Assembly: GCA_032718475.1 (NCBI GenBank) | Contig: JAUCBJ010009047.1 | Span: forward strand, 62,001-126,000 | Origin: Nemertoderma westbladi | Taxonomy: Eukaryota > Xenacoelomorpha > Nemertodermatida > Nemertodermatidae | Direction: 5' to 3' | DNA: 64,000 nt | Shown: one piece after another, positions 1-10,147 of the stretch | How positions within the stretch are numbered: the first letter of the stretch is position 1 | Layout of the letters: each line of letters begins with the position of its first letter | Notes under the pieces: generated by a model | Databases searched by the model: none | Seen by the model: the letters and a program-made list of their open reading frames with translations, nothing else | What the model was told of the DNA's origin: nothing | Made by a program: the position numbers and the translations under genes

Positions 1-2223
1 GAAGTAAGGTCGGAGTTGGTCGTCGGTAATCTGGTGTTTGGAGGTCGGCCAGCCCTCGTCGATGGTGGTGAGCAGGGCGCGGTAGACGGGGTCTAGCTGG
101 CCGACCTGGCGGACCTGTTCGAGACGGGCGTCCCGGGATTCGACGGGTTGTATTTCTCCCGCAGCCGCGTTGACGATGAACTCCCGGTCGGCGTCGTCCT
201 CCGGGGTGAGTAGTAGGTCGGAGGGCTCCGGTGCGTGGCGGGGGGCGCGGGAGAACGCGTCAGCCACGAGGTGCTTGGTGCCGCGTTGGTGCCGAGCGGT
301 GAAATTAAACCGCGCCAAGGCGGTCTTCAGTTTCAGCAGGCGGTCGTTGGTGACCTGGTCGAGGCTGCGATCGTTCAGTACAGGAATCAACGGACTGCTG
401 TCGGTCACCAGTTCGAAGTGCCGCAGTCCGTCGAGGAAATAGCGGCACTTGTGGGCCGCCCACGCAGCGCCGAGGGCCTCCAGTTCGGCCATACCGGACC
501 AGTTGGCCTCGTGTTTGGCGAGGGTACGGGAGCCGCACTGGACGGTGAGCCAACGGTTGGAGTCGGGGTCGCGCTGTCGGAGGAGGAAACCGAGTCCGTG
601 GAGCCGGGAGGCATCGGTGAGGAGTTCCGTCCGTCGGTCGGGGTGGAACCCAGACAGGTAGTGGGGGCTGGACAGGGCGGACCGAGTCGCCTCGAACGCC
701 TGGTTGTGTTGGGGCAGCCACAACCAGCTGTTATAGTTAGAGTTCAGGCTCCGGAGGGGTTCGATTAGTTGGGTTATCTCGGCTGTGGAGTTTCCCAGCT
801 GCTGGGCGAGGCCGAGGAACGATCGGAGTTCCTTCCGGCAGGTTGGGGTCGGGAAGTTCCGTAGGTCGTCCGTGAGTTCCGGGTCGATCCGGAATCGGCC
901 GTGGGAGACGATGTAGCCGCCGAACTTGACCTCCGGAAGGCAGAACTGAACCTTCCTCGGGTTGATGGAGATGTCGGCGGTGTCGCAGGCGGCGAGAACT
1001 CTCGCCACTGCCTCCGGATGCTCCTCTATGGTGTCGGTATAGATGAGGATATCCTCGACGATCCGGCCGATGTTGGGGACGCCCTGGAGGGCCTTGGCCA
1101 TCCGGGCGTTGAAGACGTCCGAACTGCCGTGCCACCCCATGGGCATTCGGCGGTACCGGAACCGTCCCCGCGGAGTGGCGAACGTGGTGAGCTCCCGGCT
1201 GTTCCGATCGAGGCCGACCTGGTGGAACCCCTTGAGTCCATCGATGACGGAGAAGTAGCGGGCCGATGTGGGGACGCGGGAGACGACCTGGAACGGGTCC
1301 GGGGAAAAGTAGGCGGGTCGGACGGTGTGGCGGTTCAACTCCCGGAGGTCGACAGTAATCCGGACGGAGTTGGGGTCGCTCTTCTTCCTAGTAACGACCA
1401 TGGGGCTGAGCCACGCGCTGGGACTGTTGGCATCGTCCGCGGGCTCGAGGATCCCCATGGCAACCTGGTCGCTGAGCTCCCTGTCGAATGCCTCCTCCAG
1501 GTTGGCCGGTATGGGGCGGTTGGAGTACCGGAACGATGGTTTGGCGTCCGGGAGCAGTTTTATGGTTATATCCCCCCTGGCCATAACCCTACAGTTCCCA
1601 GAGAGGGGGCGGGGGTACCGGGTAACCAGGGTTTCCCAGGTCTGGGTCGCGTTGGGTGGCAGTGTCGGCGATGGTGTCGGTGTTGGTGGGGTTGGCGGTG
1701 GTTGTGCTGGTGGCGTGGTCGGTGGCGTGGGCGGTGGCGCGGCCAGTAGCTGGTTCGCACACTGCCTAGTGAGGGCGTCGGGTGGCCCCCGCCCACCCCG
1801 GAGGATGGGGCTCCACAGGATCCCGAGGGTGAAGCAGGTCTTCCAGGACAGCAGTGGTTGGTGGAGGCCGTCCAGGACCCAGACATCCGTGGTGCAGGCA
1901 GTGTGCAATGCATGGCACTGGATGGTGGCACCGAATACTCCCTTAAAAACCCAACCCGCTCAACTACCGTTGGCGAGTTTAGGTGGTTGGGGCGGCGGGT
2001 TGGAGTTCCGGAGGTTCTCGACTTTCCCCCCGAAGGCTGAGTAGATCCGGAAGGGAATCGCCGTAATGTTGGCACCGGAATCTGGGAGGAACTGGAGTTC
2101 GGTGATTCCGAAACTGGGGTTCTTAGTGACCTGGAATCCCAGTGTCACCGTCTCGAGGGACTCCAACTGTTCAATGGAGGAGATGGTGGGGGCGTCGTAA
2201 AGTTCGGGACAGGCGAGGATCGA
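1..2223 (-). pseudogene. Ty3/gypsy pol: protease, reverse transcriptase, RNase H (broken, partial)
   Basis: The protease motif LPDSGANITAIP lies near 2080-2045. The frame then meets a TGA at about 1959 and continues through a proline/threonine-rich linker near 1740-1660. The reverse transcriptase follows with WLSPMVVTRKK (about 1410), VRITVDLRELNRHTV (about 1350), FSVIDGLKGFHQVGLD (about 1230) and FATPRGRFRYRRMPMG (about 1180). The catalytic box reads VEDIL near 1065, where most Ty3/gypsy enzymes have the YxDD type, so the first aspartate is a glutamate. RNase H is marked by LTDAS near 620. From ATG 1140 the frame stays open to the window edge. Domain assignment follows the well-known Ty3/gypsy arrangement. 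The upstream TAG at 2224-2226 also breaks the frame between gag and protease. Confidence 0.87.
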
Positions 2224-3149
2224 CTAGATCTGGGCGGCGTTGGTCGACCAATCGTCGTCGTAATCGGTGGCGGGCCCGTCGGCTGCGTTGGTCTGGGGGC
2301 GGCGGGGCACATCCGATTGTAGTGCCTCACTGTGTTGCAGTGGCGACAGCGGGCATCGGCGCCGGGGCAACGGGCTCCCGCGTTGTGTGGGGGGAACCCG
2401 CACTGCGGGCAGCGGGTGGGTGGTTGATCGCGGCGGGGCCTGGGCCGGCGGCTGCGTTGCGCCATCGCTCTGGCAGCCGAGGGCACCGTGGGAGCAGTTG
2501 CGGGGGCCCCGCTCCACGACATAGAGGCAGCGTCCTTGCGGGCAGTCCAGACAGTCTGCGCAAGGCGGAGGGCATCCGTGATATAGCTGTCTGGAGGCAG
2601 GCGGAGGAGCTGCTCGGTCACCTCTTTGTCGCCGAAGCCCGCGATGAATTGATCGAGGAGCCGATCGTTGGTGTGGGCCGCCGCGTTGGGGAGCGCCTCG
2701 AACTCACACTTGGTGGCGATGTCCTGGAGGTGGACCAGGAACGTCTCCGGTGTTTCCTCTGGGAGGCGGGAAAGCCGGGCGAGTTCCTGACGGTGGACCC
2801 GTTTGTTAGTGGACATGGGTACCGAGTGTCGCGATGACGAGGGACGCATCCGAGTTGTCGACAGTGGAGAGCCCAAGTCCCCTTACCACGGTGTTCGTAC
2901 TGCGGGAGAACGCGGATGTGAGGGCAGCTCGACGCTGTCTGTTGGTGGCCCGGAGGAGCTCGGCCGAGACGGCCGGGTCCGGAGGGTCCATGGGGTCGAT
3001 GGTCCGCAGGTTCTCAAGGCCTGACGTCACCAGGAACGCTTCCACTCCTCGATCCACAGGTCCCACGTCGAAAGTTCGCAGTCGATGTCGAACGGAGGGG
3101 CTGCGCTGCGGAGTACAAAGGAGCGGGGGTCGGTTGAGTTGTGCGCCAT
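2145..3149 (-). pseudogene. Ty3/gypsy gag with zinc knuckle, frameshifted
   Basis: An ATG at 3149-3147 opens a gag-like frame that shifts after about 35 codons near 3047. It continues in a second frame (3066-2806) and resumes in a third (2876-2145). The last part contains helical capsid-like sequence (around LARLSRLPEETPETFLVHLQ) and a cysteine-rich segment near 2420-2330. That segment has the spacing C-x2-C, then C-x2-C-x3-H and a final C, which resembles a nucleocapsid zinc finger. In elements of this kind gag coats the RNA in the particle. The C-terminal tail is rich in proline and arginine. Two frameshifts make this copy non-functional. Confidence 0.75.
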
Positions 3150-3360
3150 AGTATTAATGTAGGCCTATTACTTTATTAACAGCAGACAGGCAGACAGAAC
3201 CTAATGTGCGGGTATGGCTGGCCTGGGCCCGAGGGCCTGGCGGTCTAGCAGAGTATACTGGTAGCGTGGTAGGTGGTAGCAGTAGGCTGGTACAGCAATA
3301 CAGTTGTAGGTTCGAAAATCATAACTGCGCCATGACTGATATATATAATACATGAATAAG
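3150..3360 (-). repeat. Probable remnant of the Ty3/gypsy 5' LTR / leader
   Basis: Immediately upstream of the gag ATG, the minus strand carries an AATAAA signal at about 3176 followed by AGGCCTACA. A TATA-like GTATAC lies near 3258. This is the expected place for an LTR and leader. I could not find a matching second LTR in the window, nor a clear tRNA primer-binding site, so the boundaries are guesses. Confidence 0.3.
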
Positions 3361-3370
3361 ACGTGCAGAC

Positions 3371-4846
3371 TTCACGGGAGAGAGCCATGCACTATACTAC
3401 ACAGCACACATCTCCTACCAGACACTATATAACATTGGAGGTGTCTTATTGGTTCCCCCAAGCTTGACACTAGAACAAAGTCGCATCTGCTTTGCAGGAC
3501 ATTGCTTTCGCCGTGAGGACCAGCCAGTACATAATCTTGTGCTTTGGAAACCTCATGGAGTGAATAAGCATGGTGAACAGCCCATGACTTTCTTGAGACG
3601 CATCTTAAAGGACACTGGCCTTGATGATGCAGATGATGTAGCAAATGTCATGGGTGATAGGGAGTTGTGGTGGCACAATTTTGTCGACAAGCCATCACAA
3701 CATTCTTAAAAATGCAGCTGCAATGGAAGCAGGACAATTCGGTCCATACAATTCGGTCCTGGACAATTCGGTCCCGGACAATTCTGTCCCATTAATTTTG
3801 TGTTTTGGGACGGAAGTGTCCGGGACCGAATTGAAGGGACCGAATTGTCCGGATACTGACTAGGACAATTCGGTCCCAAAACTTACATATTAATGGGACC
3901 GAATTGTCCGGGACCGAATTGTCCGGGACCGAATTGTCCGGGACCAAATTTAATTGGTACTATATAATGGTGAATCTTCTAGAACCTTAATAGATAAATT
4001 ATATGGTAGCTAGTGTTTTTTTACTAGCTAGTATATTTTTGAAAATTAAAAAATTTTACTTTTTTTTGTTAACATTATTAGTTATGGTAGCTGGTGTTTT
4101 TATGGAGCTTGAGAATTATTTACTACTGTAGCTAGTAATACAGTAGGCCTAGTATGTACTGTATTTAAAATGTTTAAAACAGAATTTTATATTTCGTATG
4201 TATGTGATGTTGGTTGGTTAACAAGCCTAAATTATTATCCTAGATAATAGCTGATCTCATTCAGGGACACTTTGCTGAATTTAGATTAAAAAAGCTGTAC
4301 CTCCACACATGTTCTGTTCAGCTTAAACTGTTATAAAATCATTAATTTATTAAATCATTTATTAAATATATTCTGAAAGAGTTTAGGCCTAATTCTGAAA
4401 TATCAATGTTTTCACAATTTTTTTTATAATTTCAAGAAAATTCTAGCTTGTAAAAAAAAACACTAGCTACACCTTAATAAATAAATAATATATAATAATG
4501 TTCTCAAACACTTACCAATAACAAAAATAAAAAAAAGTACAGCATTTTTAAAATTAAAAAAAATTGTAACTAGTAAAAAAAACACTAGCTACCATAAAAA
4601 AAATATATCTACTAATGTTTTAGAACATTCACCATTATCAAAAAAGCACTAAATAGTTGCTATCAGGAACTGGACAATTCGGTCCCGTACAATTTGATCG
4701 CGGACAATTCGGTCCTAGGACAATTCGGTCCCGGACAATTCGGTCCCATTTATTTAGTGTTTTGGGATCAAATTGTCTGGGACCAAATTGTCCGGGACCG
4801 AATTGTCCTACATCCAGCTGCAATGCAGCATGACGATCCTAGTAGT
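3371..4846 (+). mobile_element. RTE-like LINE, 3' fragment (copy A), split by an inverted-repeat element
   Basis: Positions about 3400-3709 encode the same C-terminal peptide as the LINE copies at 8 kb and 14 kb, for example FAGHCFRREDQPVHNLVLW and MTFLRRILKDTGL, but on the plus strand. The 3' end continues with CAGCTGCAATG at 3715-3725. It is then interrupted by 1.09 kb of foreign DNA and resumes at 4815 with CAGCTGCAATGCAGCATG and a CCTAGTAGT tail. The copy is 5'-truncated near 3371 and is more diverged than the others. It is non-functional. Confidence 0.88.
3726..4814. mobile_element. Non-autonomous inverted-repeat (foldback-like) element with 11-bp target duplication
   Basis: The left end begins GAAGCAGGACAATTCGGTCC. 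The reverse complement of the right end begins GATGTAGGACAATTCGGTCC, an 18/20 match. Each terminus is built of several tandem copies of GGACAATTCGGTCC-like units, direct on the left and inverted on the right. The element is flanked by CAGCTGCAATG at 3715-3725 and 4815-4825, which is a target duplication inside the LINE 3' end. The AT-rich interior has an inner inverted pair around TAGCTAGTGTTTTTT (about 4008-4030 and 4570-4600). No ORF is present. The duplication length and the tandem-repeat termini fit Foldback or Mutator-type non-autonomous elements, but the superfamily assignment is inference. Confidence 0.82.
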
Positions 4847-5039
4847 CTCGAAGGTCACCTTTTAAATTTAGCTTGCAACCACTCAATAGCTTAATTGAGT
4901 GTAACAGTACTGGTGGTACTGGGAAAAGATACTGACAGACTGCTATACTGCTGAGTACTGCTTATATTTAATACTGTAATATAACTGCTGTATTACTGAA
5001 TTCACTAGTAATGGCACTAACTTCAACGCTTATTGGTGC

Positions 5040-5375
5040 ATGTCCGATAGGCAGCGGAAGAAAGTTACTAAAGATGAGCTTGAGCGAATTCTAATGAATA
5101 TTCAAGGCAAGAAAATTGTGGATAAATTGGAGGCAATCGAGACTAGCCAGTCTTTCATTGCCAGGAAATACGACGAGCTTCTACCAACCATTAATAAATT
5201 AGTAGCTGAGAACAATCTACTTCAGATAACTATAGTGGACTATGGTAAACAGATTTATGATCTCGAAAGGTTAAGAGGTGAAGAAGAGCAGTCTAAGTTG
5301 AGCAATAATATGGTCATTGATGGTGTCTCGGAATCTGTTCAAGACAATAATTTATCTCAGCTTCTAATAGAAATC
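5040..5375 (+). pseudogene. LINE ORF1 N-terminal fragment (coiled coil)
   Basis: An ATG at 5040 starts a charged, heptad-like stretch of about 110 residues. It runs from MSDRQRKKVTKDELERILMN through KLVAENNLLQITIVDYGKQI to NNMVIDGVSESVQDNN. This layout, a coiled coil followed by a V-I-D/E-G-V-x-E-S motif, is typical of ORF1 proteins of L2/CR1/L1-type LINEs, which bind the element RNA. The frame stays open to 5573, but the sequence after about 5375 no longer looks like ORF1. The expected RNA-binding continuation is not downstream. A matching C-terminal portion lies inverted at 5938-7480. Confidence 0.6.
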
Positions 5376-5573
5376 GGAGGTGTGTGGGGTATATTGATGG
5401 AGGGATGCTATAGTAGTGTGTTCGCTCATTGGTTGACGTCATTCTGGAAATGGTCATGTTACTGTTACAGCCTGTGCTCTGCGAGTTTAAAGATAAGCGT
5501 TACTGAGATATGTATAATATGTTATCCGTTTATACAAATACAGTATATTCAATATTCTTGGTGGTGGGGTTGA

Positions 5574-5889
5574 TAATGTGTTTTTAGGCTGTCGACATAG
5601 TTATCTTTAAATTGCTGTCTCCTAATATGCCTTGGCATTGTTAAGTTTTGTTCGTTTGATTCAGTGTGTCGTGCTTTTTGATTTAATGGGCTGTCAGATT
5701 CATGAATCTTTGATGCCTTCAGTTTCAAGATTCAGTGCAAATGAATATATCAGAGTTCGTGACTAGTTCAGTGAAGTCAGGGTCTAATAGAGCAGCTTTT
5801 AATCCTTCCACATTTAACAATCCGAAACATAACTTGGAAAAAGAAGCTGTAGTCTGTTGTTTCGGATTATTAACGACCCTGTTTCCGTA
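5574..5889. other. Unassigned AT-rich spacer
   Basis: No reading frame, repeat or recognised element was found here. It separates the plus-strand ORF1 fragment from the minus-strand fragment. Confidence 0.5.
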
Positions 5890-5937
5890 GGAGTTCCCGG
5901 GAGGTAAACCGTGTCGCCTTCCCCTGTGCGAATATTG

Positions 5938-7480
5938 TCAGAAGTTGTCCAAGATGATGGTGGGCGGATATGTATTATCTTGTTTGACAACCCATTCATC
6001 CTGCAATTGTCTAAGAAGGGTTACGCTTGTATTTCCGATTGATTCAGTATTCAGTTTCTCAACATTAGCGACTTCTTTGACATTTGGTATTGTAATGTTC
6101 ATATTTCTATCGTTCCCATTATCACTCTCAACATAAGTCACTCCTGAGGTAGATGAAGCTGCAGGGTCATACTTGGTATTGTTGCAAACATCATTGAAAA
6201 CCCGTGGTGGATGTTGATGTTGAACTTCCCTAGTTTTAGTGGTTGCTACAGTTGACATATGCAGACTGATGTTGGATTTGTCTGCCCCTGCATGAATTTC
6301 TCGCCCATGCGTTTTCGGATCAGTTGGTTCAGGTTGAATTGAATTAGGTAGTTTAGTAATCCGCTATTGTGTGTTTCGTCTCAACTGGCATCATATGCCT
6401 GGATCCAGTGAGTGGGTTCTTGATTGTAATTCCTCAGATGATGGTAGGCGCCTGGGCGGATATTATCTTGTTTGACAACCCATTCATCCTGCAATTGTCT
6501 AACAAGGGTTACGGTTGTATTTCCGACTGATTCAGTATTCAGTTTCTCAACATTAGCGACTTCTTCGACATTTGGTATTGTAATGTTCATATTTCTATCG
6601 TTCCCATTATCACTCTCACCATAAGTCACTCCTGAGGTAGATGAAGCTGCAGGGTCATACTTGGTATTGTTGCAAACATCATTGAAAACCCGTGGTGGAT
6701 GTTGATGTTGAACTTCCCTAGTTTTAGTGGTTGCTACAGTTGACATATGCAGACTGATGTTGGATTTGTCTGCCCCTGCATGAATTTCTCGCCCATGCGT
6801 TTTCGGATCAGTTGGTTCAGGTTGAATTGAATTAGGTAGTTTAGTAAACCGCTATCGTGTGTTTCTTCACAACTGGCATCATATGCCAGGATCCAGTGAG
6901 TGGGTTCTTGATTGTAATTCCTCCTACTATGGTCACGAGTTGGTCCATGGGGATAACCTCTATCAGCACCTCTCTGACTGCTAGGTAAGGACCAACACCT
7001 AGGATTATTATTAGTACTGGTTCGGTCTTGAATATCAAGTCTAGGGTTACCGGTATTGCCCGGGTTAATTTCCAAATGATTACCTATATTGTAAACAGCG
7101 TCGCCCCAGGTTACAGCACCAGTAATTCTACTTGGTCTTGGGTCCTATTGTGAATTTCTTCCATCTGATCCTAAAAAGGAAATCCATCACACTCCAGCCA
7201 TTGATAAATTTTCGACCGATCTTTAGATTATTACCGCTTACTTTAGCTTCAATGCTTCTACTTAAGCCCCTCTGGAGAGTTGGAACAGCATAGCACATAG
7301 GGAAGTCATCTACTAGATTGGAACAGGATCCTGCGAGCGACTGTTTCTTATCTAGCAGGTAGAACTTTTCCACCATGCAGAGAAACTCTACCTTAACTGG
7401 TCGCGTTTTGCCTGATGCAAATTTCCCTTGCCTAGAGACCCATTCTATCTGGGGTTTATAATTTAGATTAAAACTTCCTC
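5938..7480 (-). pseudogene. Degraded LINE ORF1-like coding region with internal duplication
   Basis: Reading the minus strand from about 7480 gives a stretch that includes PQIEWVSRQGKFASGKTRPV and then KVEF. This resembles the conserved R-x-G-K ... RPVKVxF block of LINE ORF1 proteins. After a stop near 7128 a shifted frame continues with ITGAVTWGDAVYNIGNHLEI and Asn/Pro/Gly-rich sequence to about 6734. A third frame gives MSTVATTKTREVQHQHPPRV and a Ser/Asn-rich tail. That tail is present twice, 6381-6746 and 5938-6258, because of a tandem duplication. Stops and frameshifts make it a pseudogene. The family call rests on the short RPVKV block, so alternatives remain possible. Confidence 0.5.
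5945..6930. repeat. Tandem duplication, period about 488 bp (two units plus part of a third)
   Basis: The same sequence recurs at matching points. CATTTGGTATTGTAATGTTC occurs at 6081 and 6569, the block beginning TGCAGACTGATGTTGG near 6258 and 6746, and CCAGTGAGTGGGTTCTTGAT near 6401 and 6891. Copies differ by scattered substitutions and short indels, so the duplication is not brand new. Both units keep an open minus-strand frame of similar sequence. Confidence 0.88.
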
Positions 7481-8036
7481 ATAAGAAATTGTCCACCTTC
7501 CCTCATAGATTCTAATCGCATTGTTCTTTAAGTCCCATAATCAGCAGGCTTTTCCAGGTTTCTACCATTCATTTAAGTTGATTTCAGTTAGCTGCTACAC
7601 AGTTCTGTCGCACAGTTTCGATGTCTACATGTAATTTAATTAAGTTATGAGCAATTCGCAGTAGGATGCTGTCTAGATGAGCTTGTATGAGAATTATTGA
7701 GTGCTCATTGGAACGGCCACTGGAACTGACCCACGAGCATTTACTTTGTATCGGTGCAGCATTCCAGTCACCCCCTCCACTGGGGTAGTCAGTAAATCAA
7801 TATTCGCCCTCATCTATATCGAGATTATCCGATATATCGACCTGTCCGTCCCAAGCGCTTGTTCTGGCCTTCGCGGTACTACCACCGATGCCGGTAGGTC
7901 CACCCCTCAGTGCGTCGTATCTATTAGAAATTGGTAATCTCCACATCCCTTGCATTATTTCGTAAGTGTCGATTTTATTGCTGTATTATCAGTTTTCAAT
8001 AAACTGCTAAATTGTCTGAATTAATACAGTTGTGCA
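7481..8036. other. Unassigned region
   Basis: I found no convincing coding sequence or repeat here. A short plus-strand ORF at 7701-7937 has no recognisable features and is treated as chance. The stretch ends at the target duplication of the RTE-like LINE at 8037. Confidence 0.5.
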
Positions 8037-8531
8037 GTACTGGTACCTACTACTACTACTAGGATCGGCATGCTACATTGCAGCTGCATTTTTAAGAATG
8101 CTGTGCCGGCTTATCGACAAAATTGCACCGCCACAACTCCCTATCACCCATGACATTTGCTAGATCATCCGCATCTTCAAGGCCAGTGTCCTTTAAGATG
8201 CGTCTCAAGAAAGTCATGGGCTGTCCACCATGCTTATTCACTCCATGAGGCTGCCAAAGTACAAGATTATGCACTGGTTGGTCCTCACGGCGAAAGCAAT
8301 GTCCTGCAAAGTGGAGGCGATTTTGTTCTAGTGTCAAGCTTGGGGGAACCAATGAGACACCTCCAATGTTATAGAGTGTCTGGTTGGAGATGTGTACATT
8401 GTACTTGACACAATGAACCCGGCGTAGCATTCTTGTGAATGTGCCATCCAGAGATTTGGTGTCCTCAGCAGTTAGAGCCCAGCATACTACTACTACTACT
8501 AGGATCGGCATGCTGCATTGCAGCTGCATTT

Positions 8532-10147
8532 TTAAGAATGCTGTGCTGGTTTGTCAACAAAATTGCACCGCCACAACTCCCTATCACCCATGACATTTGC
8601 TAGATCATCCGCATCTTTAAGGCCAGTGTCCTTTAAGATGCGTCTCAAGAAAGTCATGGGCTGTCCACCATGCTTATTCACTCCATGAGGCTGCCAAAGT
8701 ACAAGATTATGCACTGGCTGGTCCTCACGGCGAAAGCAATGTCCTGCAAAGCGGAGGCGATTTTGTTCTAGTGTCAAGCTTGGGGGAACCAATGAGACAC
8801 CTCCAATGTTATATAGTGTCTGGTTGGAGATGTGTGCATTGTACTTGACACAATGAACCCGGCGTAGCATTCTTGTGAATGTGCCATCCAGAGATTTGGT
8901 GTCCTCAGCAGTTAGAGCCCAGCATGGACTCCCGTAGAGGAGTACTGGAATTACTGCTGCTCTAAATAATCGGACCTTAAGTTTCCGATTAATTCTCGGT
9001 GACTTCCAAATCCTGGAAAGCCTATTCAAGGCTGCCCATGCCTTTCCCTTACGTATTCGAAGGTCCTCACCTGACTTCCGGATCCATGATCCCAGGTAAG
9101 AGAAGTCGTCCACATGCTCAAGCATACCATCCTTAGAGCTTATGCTCATCCGATCAGAGACTTGCTGAGGACTTTCAAAGTTAACTGTCAGAATTTTAGT
9201 CTTTCTGGAGTTAATAAAAAGACCAACACTAGAAGCAGCATGTTCTAATGAGCTGATGAGCCGTTGGGCTCCCTCTAATTATTCTGAGAGTACTCCTAAG
9301 TCATCAGCAAAGTCTAGATCAGTTAGGTACTTGGCAGGATTTCCTCGACTTCTGGAGCCAGTAGGTGGAGTTATCATCACCCCATCATCATTATAATGAT
9401 CTAAGGACATGCGTAGAACATAGTCAACCACAATAATGAACAAGAATGGTGCAAGTGTGTCTCCTTGGAGGACGCCCCATAACACTTCAAATGGTTCTGT
9501 GTCACCATCAACAGTAGACACAAATGTTGTCGAACCATCGTATACTGATCTGGTCTGATTGCTGCAATAATTTCATCAGGAATCCCATATAATGAAAGTA
9601 TGCTGAACATACGTGAGCGAGAGACTGAATCAAAGGCCTTGAAGAAGTCAACAAAGATAACAGCCAGATGCCTGTCTTTCTTTTTTGATAACTCTTCAAT
9701 TATCCTTCTAAGTGCCAAAATGGGCTCCATGGTCCCACGACCTTTACGGAACCCATTCTGATTTCCACGGAGCAGTCTCTCAATGGGATCCCTGATGCGA
9801 TTTAATAGAATCCTATTGTATAGCTTTGCAGCAATCGAGATCAATGAGATTCCCCGAAAAGAACCATAGGGTGTTAGGTTGCCCTTCTTGGGAACTGGCA
9901 CCAACTTATTTGTTTTCATTTCTTGTGGGACTCTTGTTGTTCGGTACATGTCTACTATGATGGGATAGATGAGCTTTAAACACTCAGGTATTTTAAAGAC
10001 CTCAGGGGGAACACCATCTACTCCACTAGCACGATTGGTCTTAATGCTCTTTGCAGCAGCCTTCACTTCTGCAAAGGAGGTATCGCCAATGGGAATATCT
10101 GGGAGTACAGACTCAGACACTTTTACTTCTATAAAGTTATCAGGCAA
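8532..10147 (-). pseudogene. RTE-like LINE, reverse transcriptase half (copy C), broken
   Basis: The RT blocks are SGVDGVPPEVFK (about 10030), FRGISLISIAAKLYNRIL (about 9850), NQNGFRKGRGT (about 9755), AVIFVDFFKAFDSVSRSRM (about 9640), VLWGVLQGDTLAPFLFIIVV (about 9470) and LDFADDLGVL (about 9310), where FADD is the catalytic box. A 5-bp insertion near 9550 shifts the frame inside the palm, and a nonsense codon near 9282 follows the catalytic box. The final frame 9149-8532 holds the thumb and C-terminal part, including VLLYGSPCWALTAEDTKSL and a Cys/His-containing tail. The RT copies the element RNA into DNA at the nicked target; here it would not be made intact. Confidence 0.9.

Larger units (their letters stand above)
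1..3360 (-). mobile_element. Degraded Ty3/gypsy LTR retrotransposon, truncated by the left window edge
   Basis: Read on the minus strand, this block gives gag, aspartic protease, reverse transcriptase and RNase H in the normal order. It is strikingly GC-rich compared with the AT-rich DNA that begins near 3150. Gag and pol lie in different frames. I see at least one frameshift in gag, plus in-frame stops at about 2224 and 1959 in the pol frame, so this copy cannot make an intact polyprotein. Integrase and the other LTR, if present, lie beyond position 1. No target duplication can be judged because only one end is inside the window. Confidence 0.88.

Noticed and set aside
235-2044. Plus-strand ORFs of 177, 282 and 239 codons over the left end
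   Set aside because: They are shadows of the GC-rich minus-strand Ty3/gypsy pol, whose conserved motifs are on the other strand.
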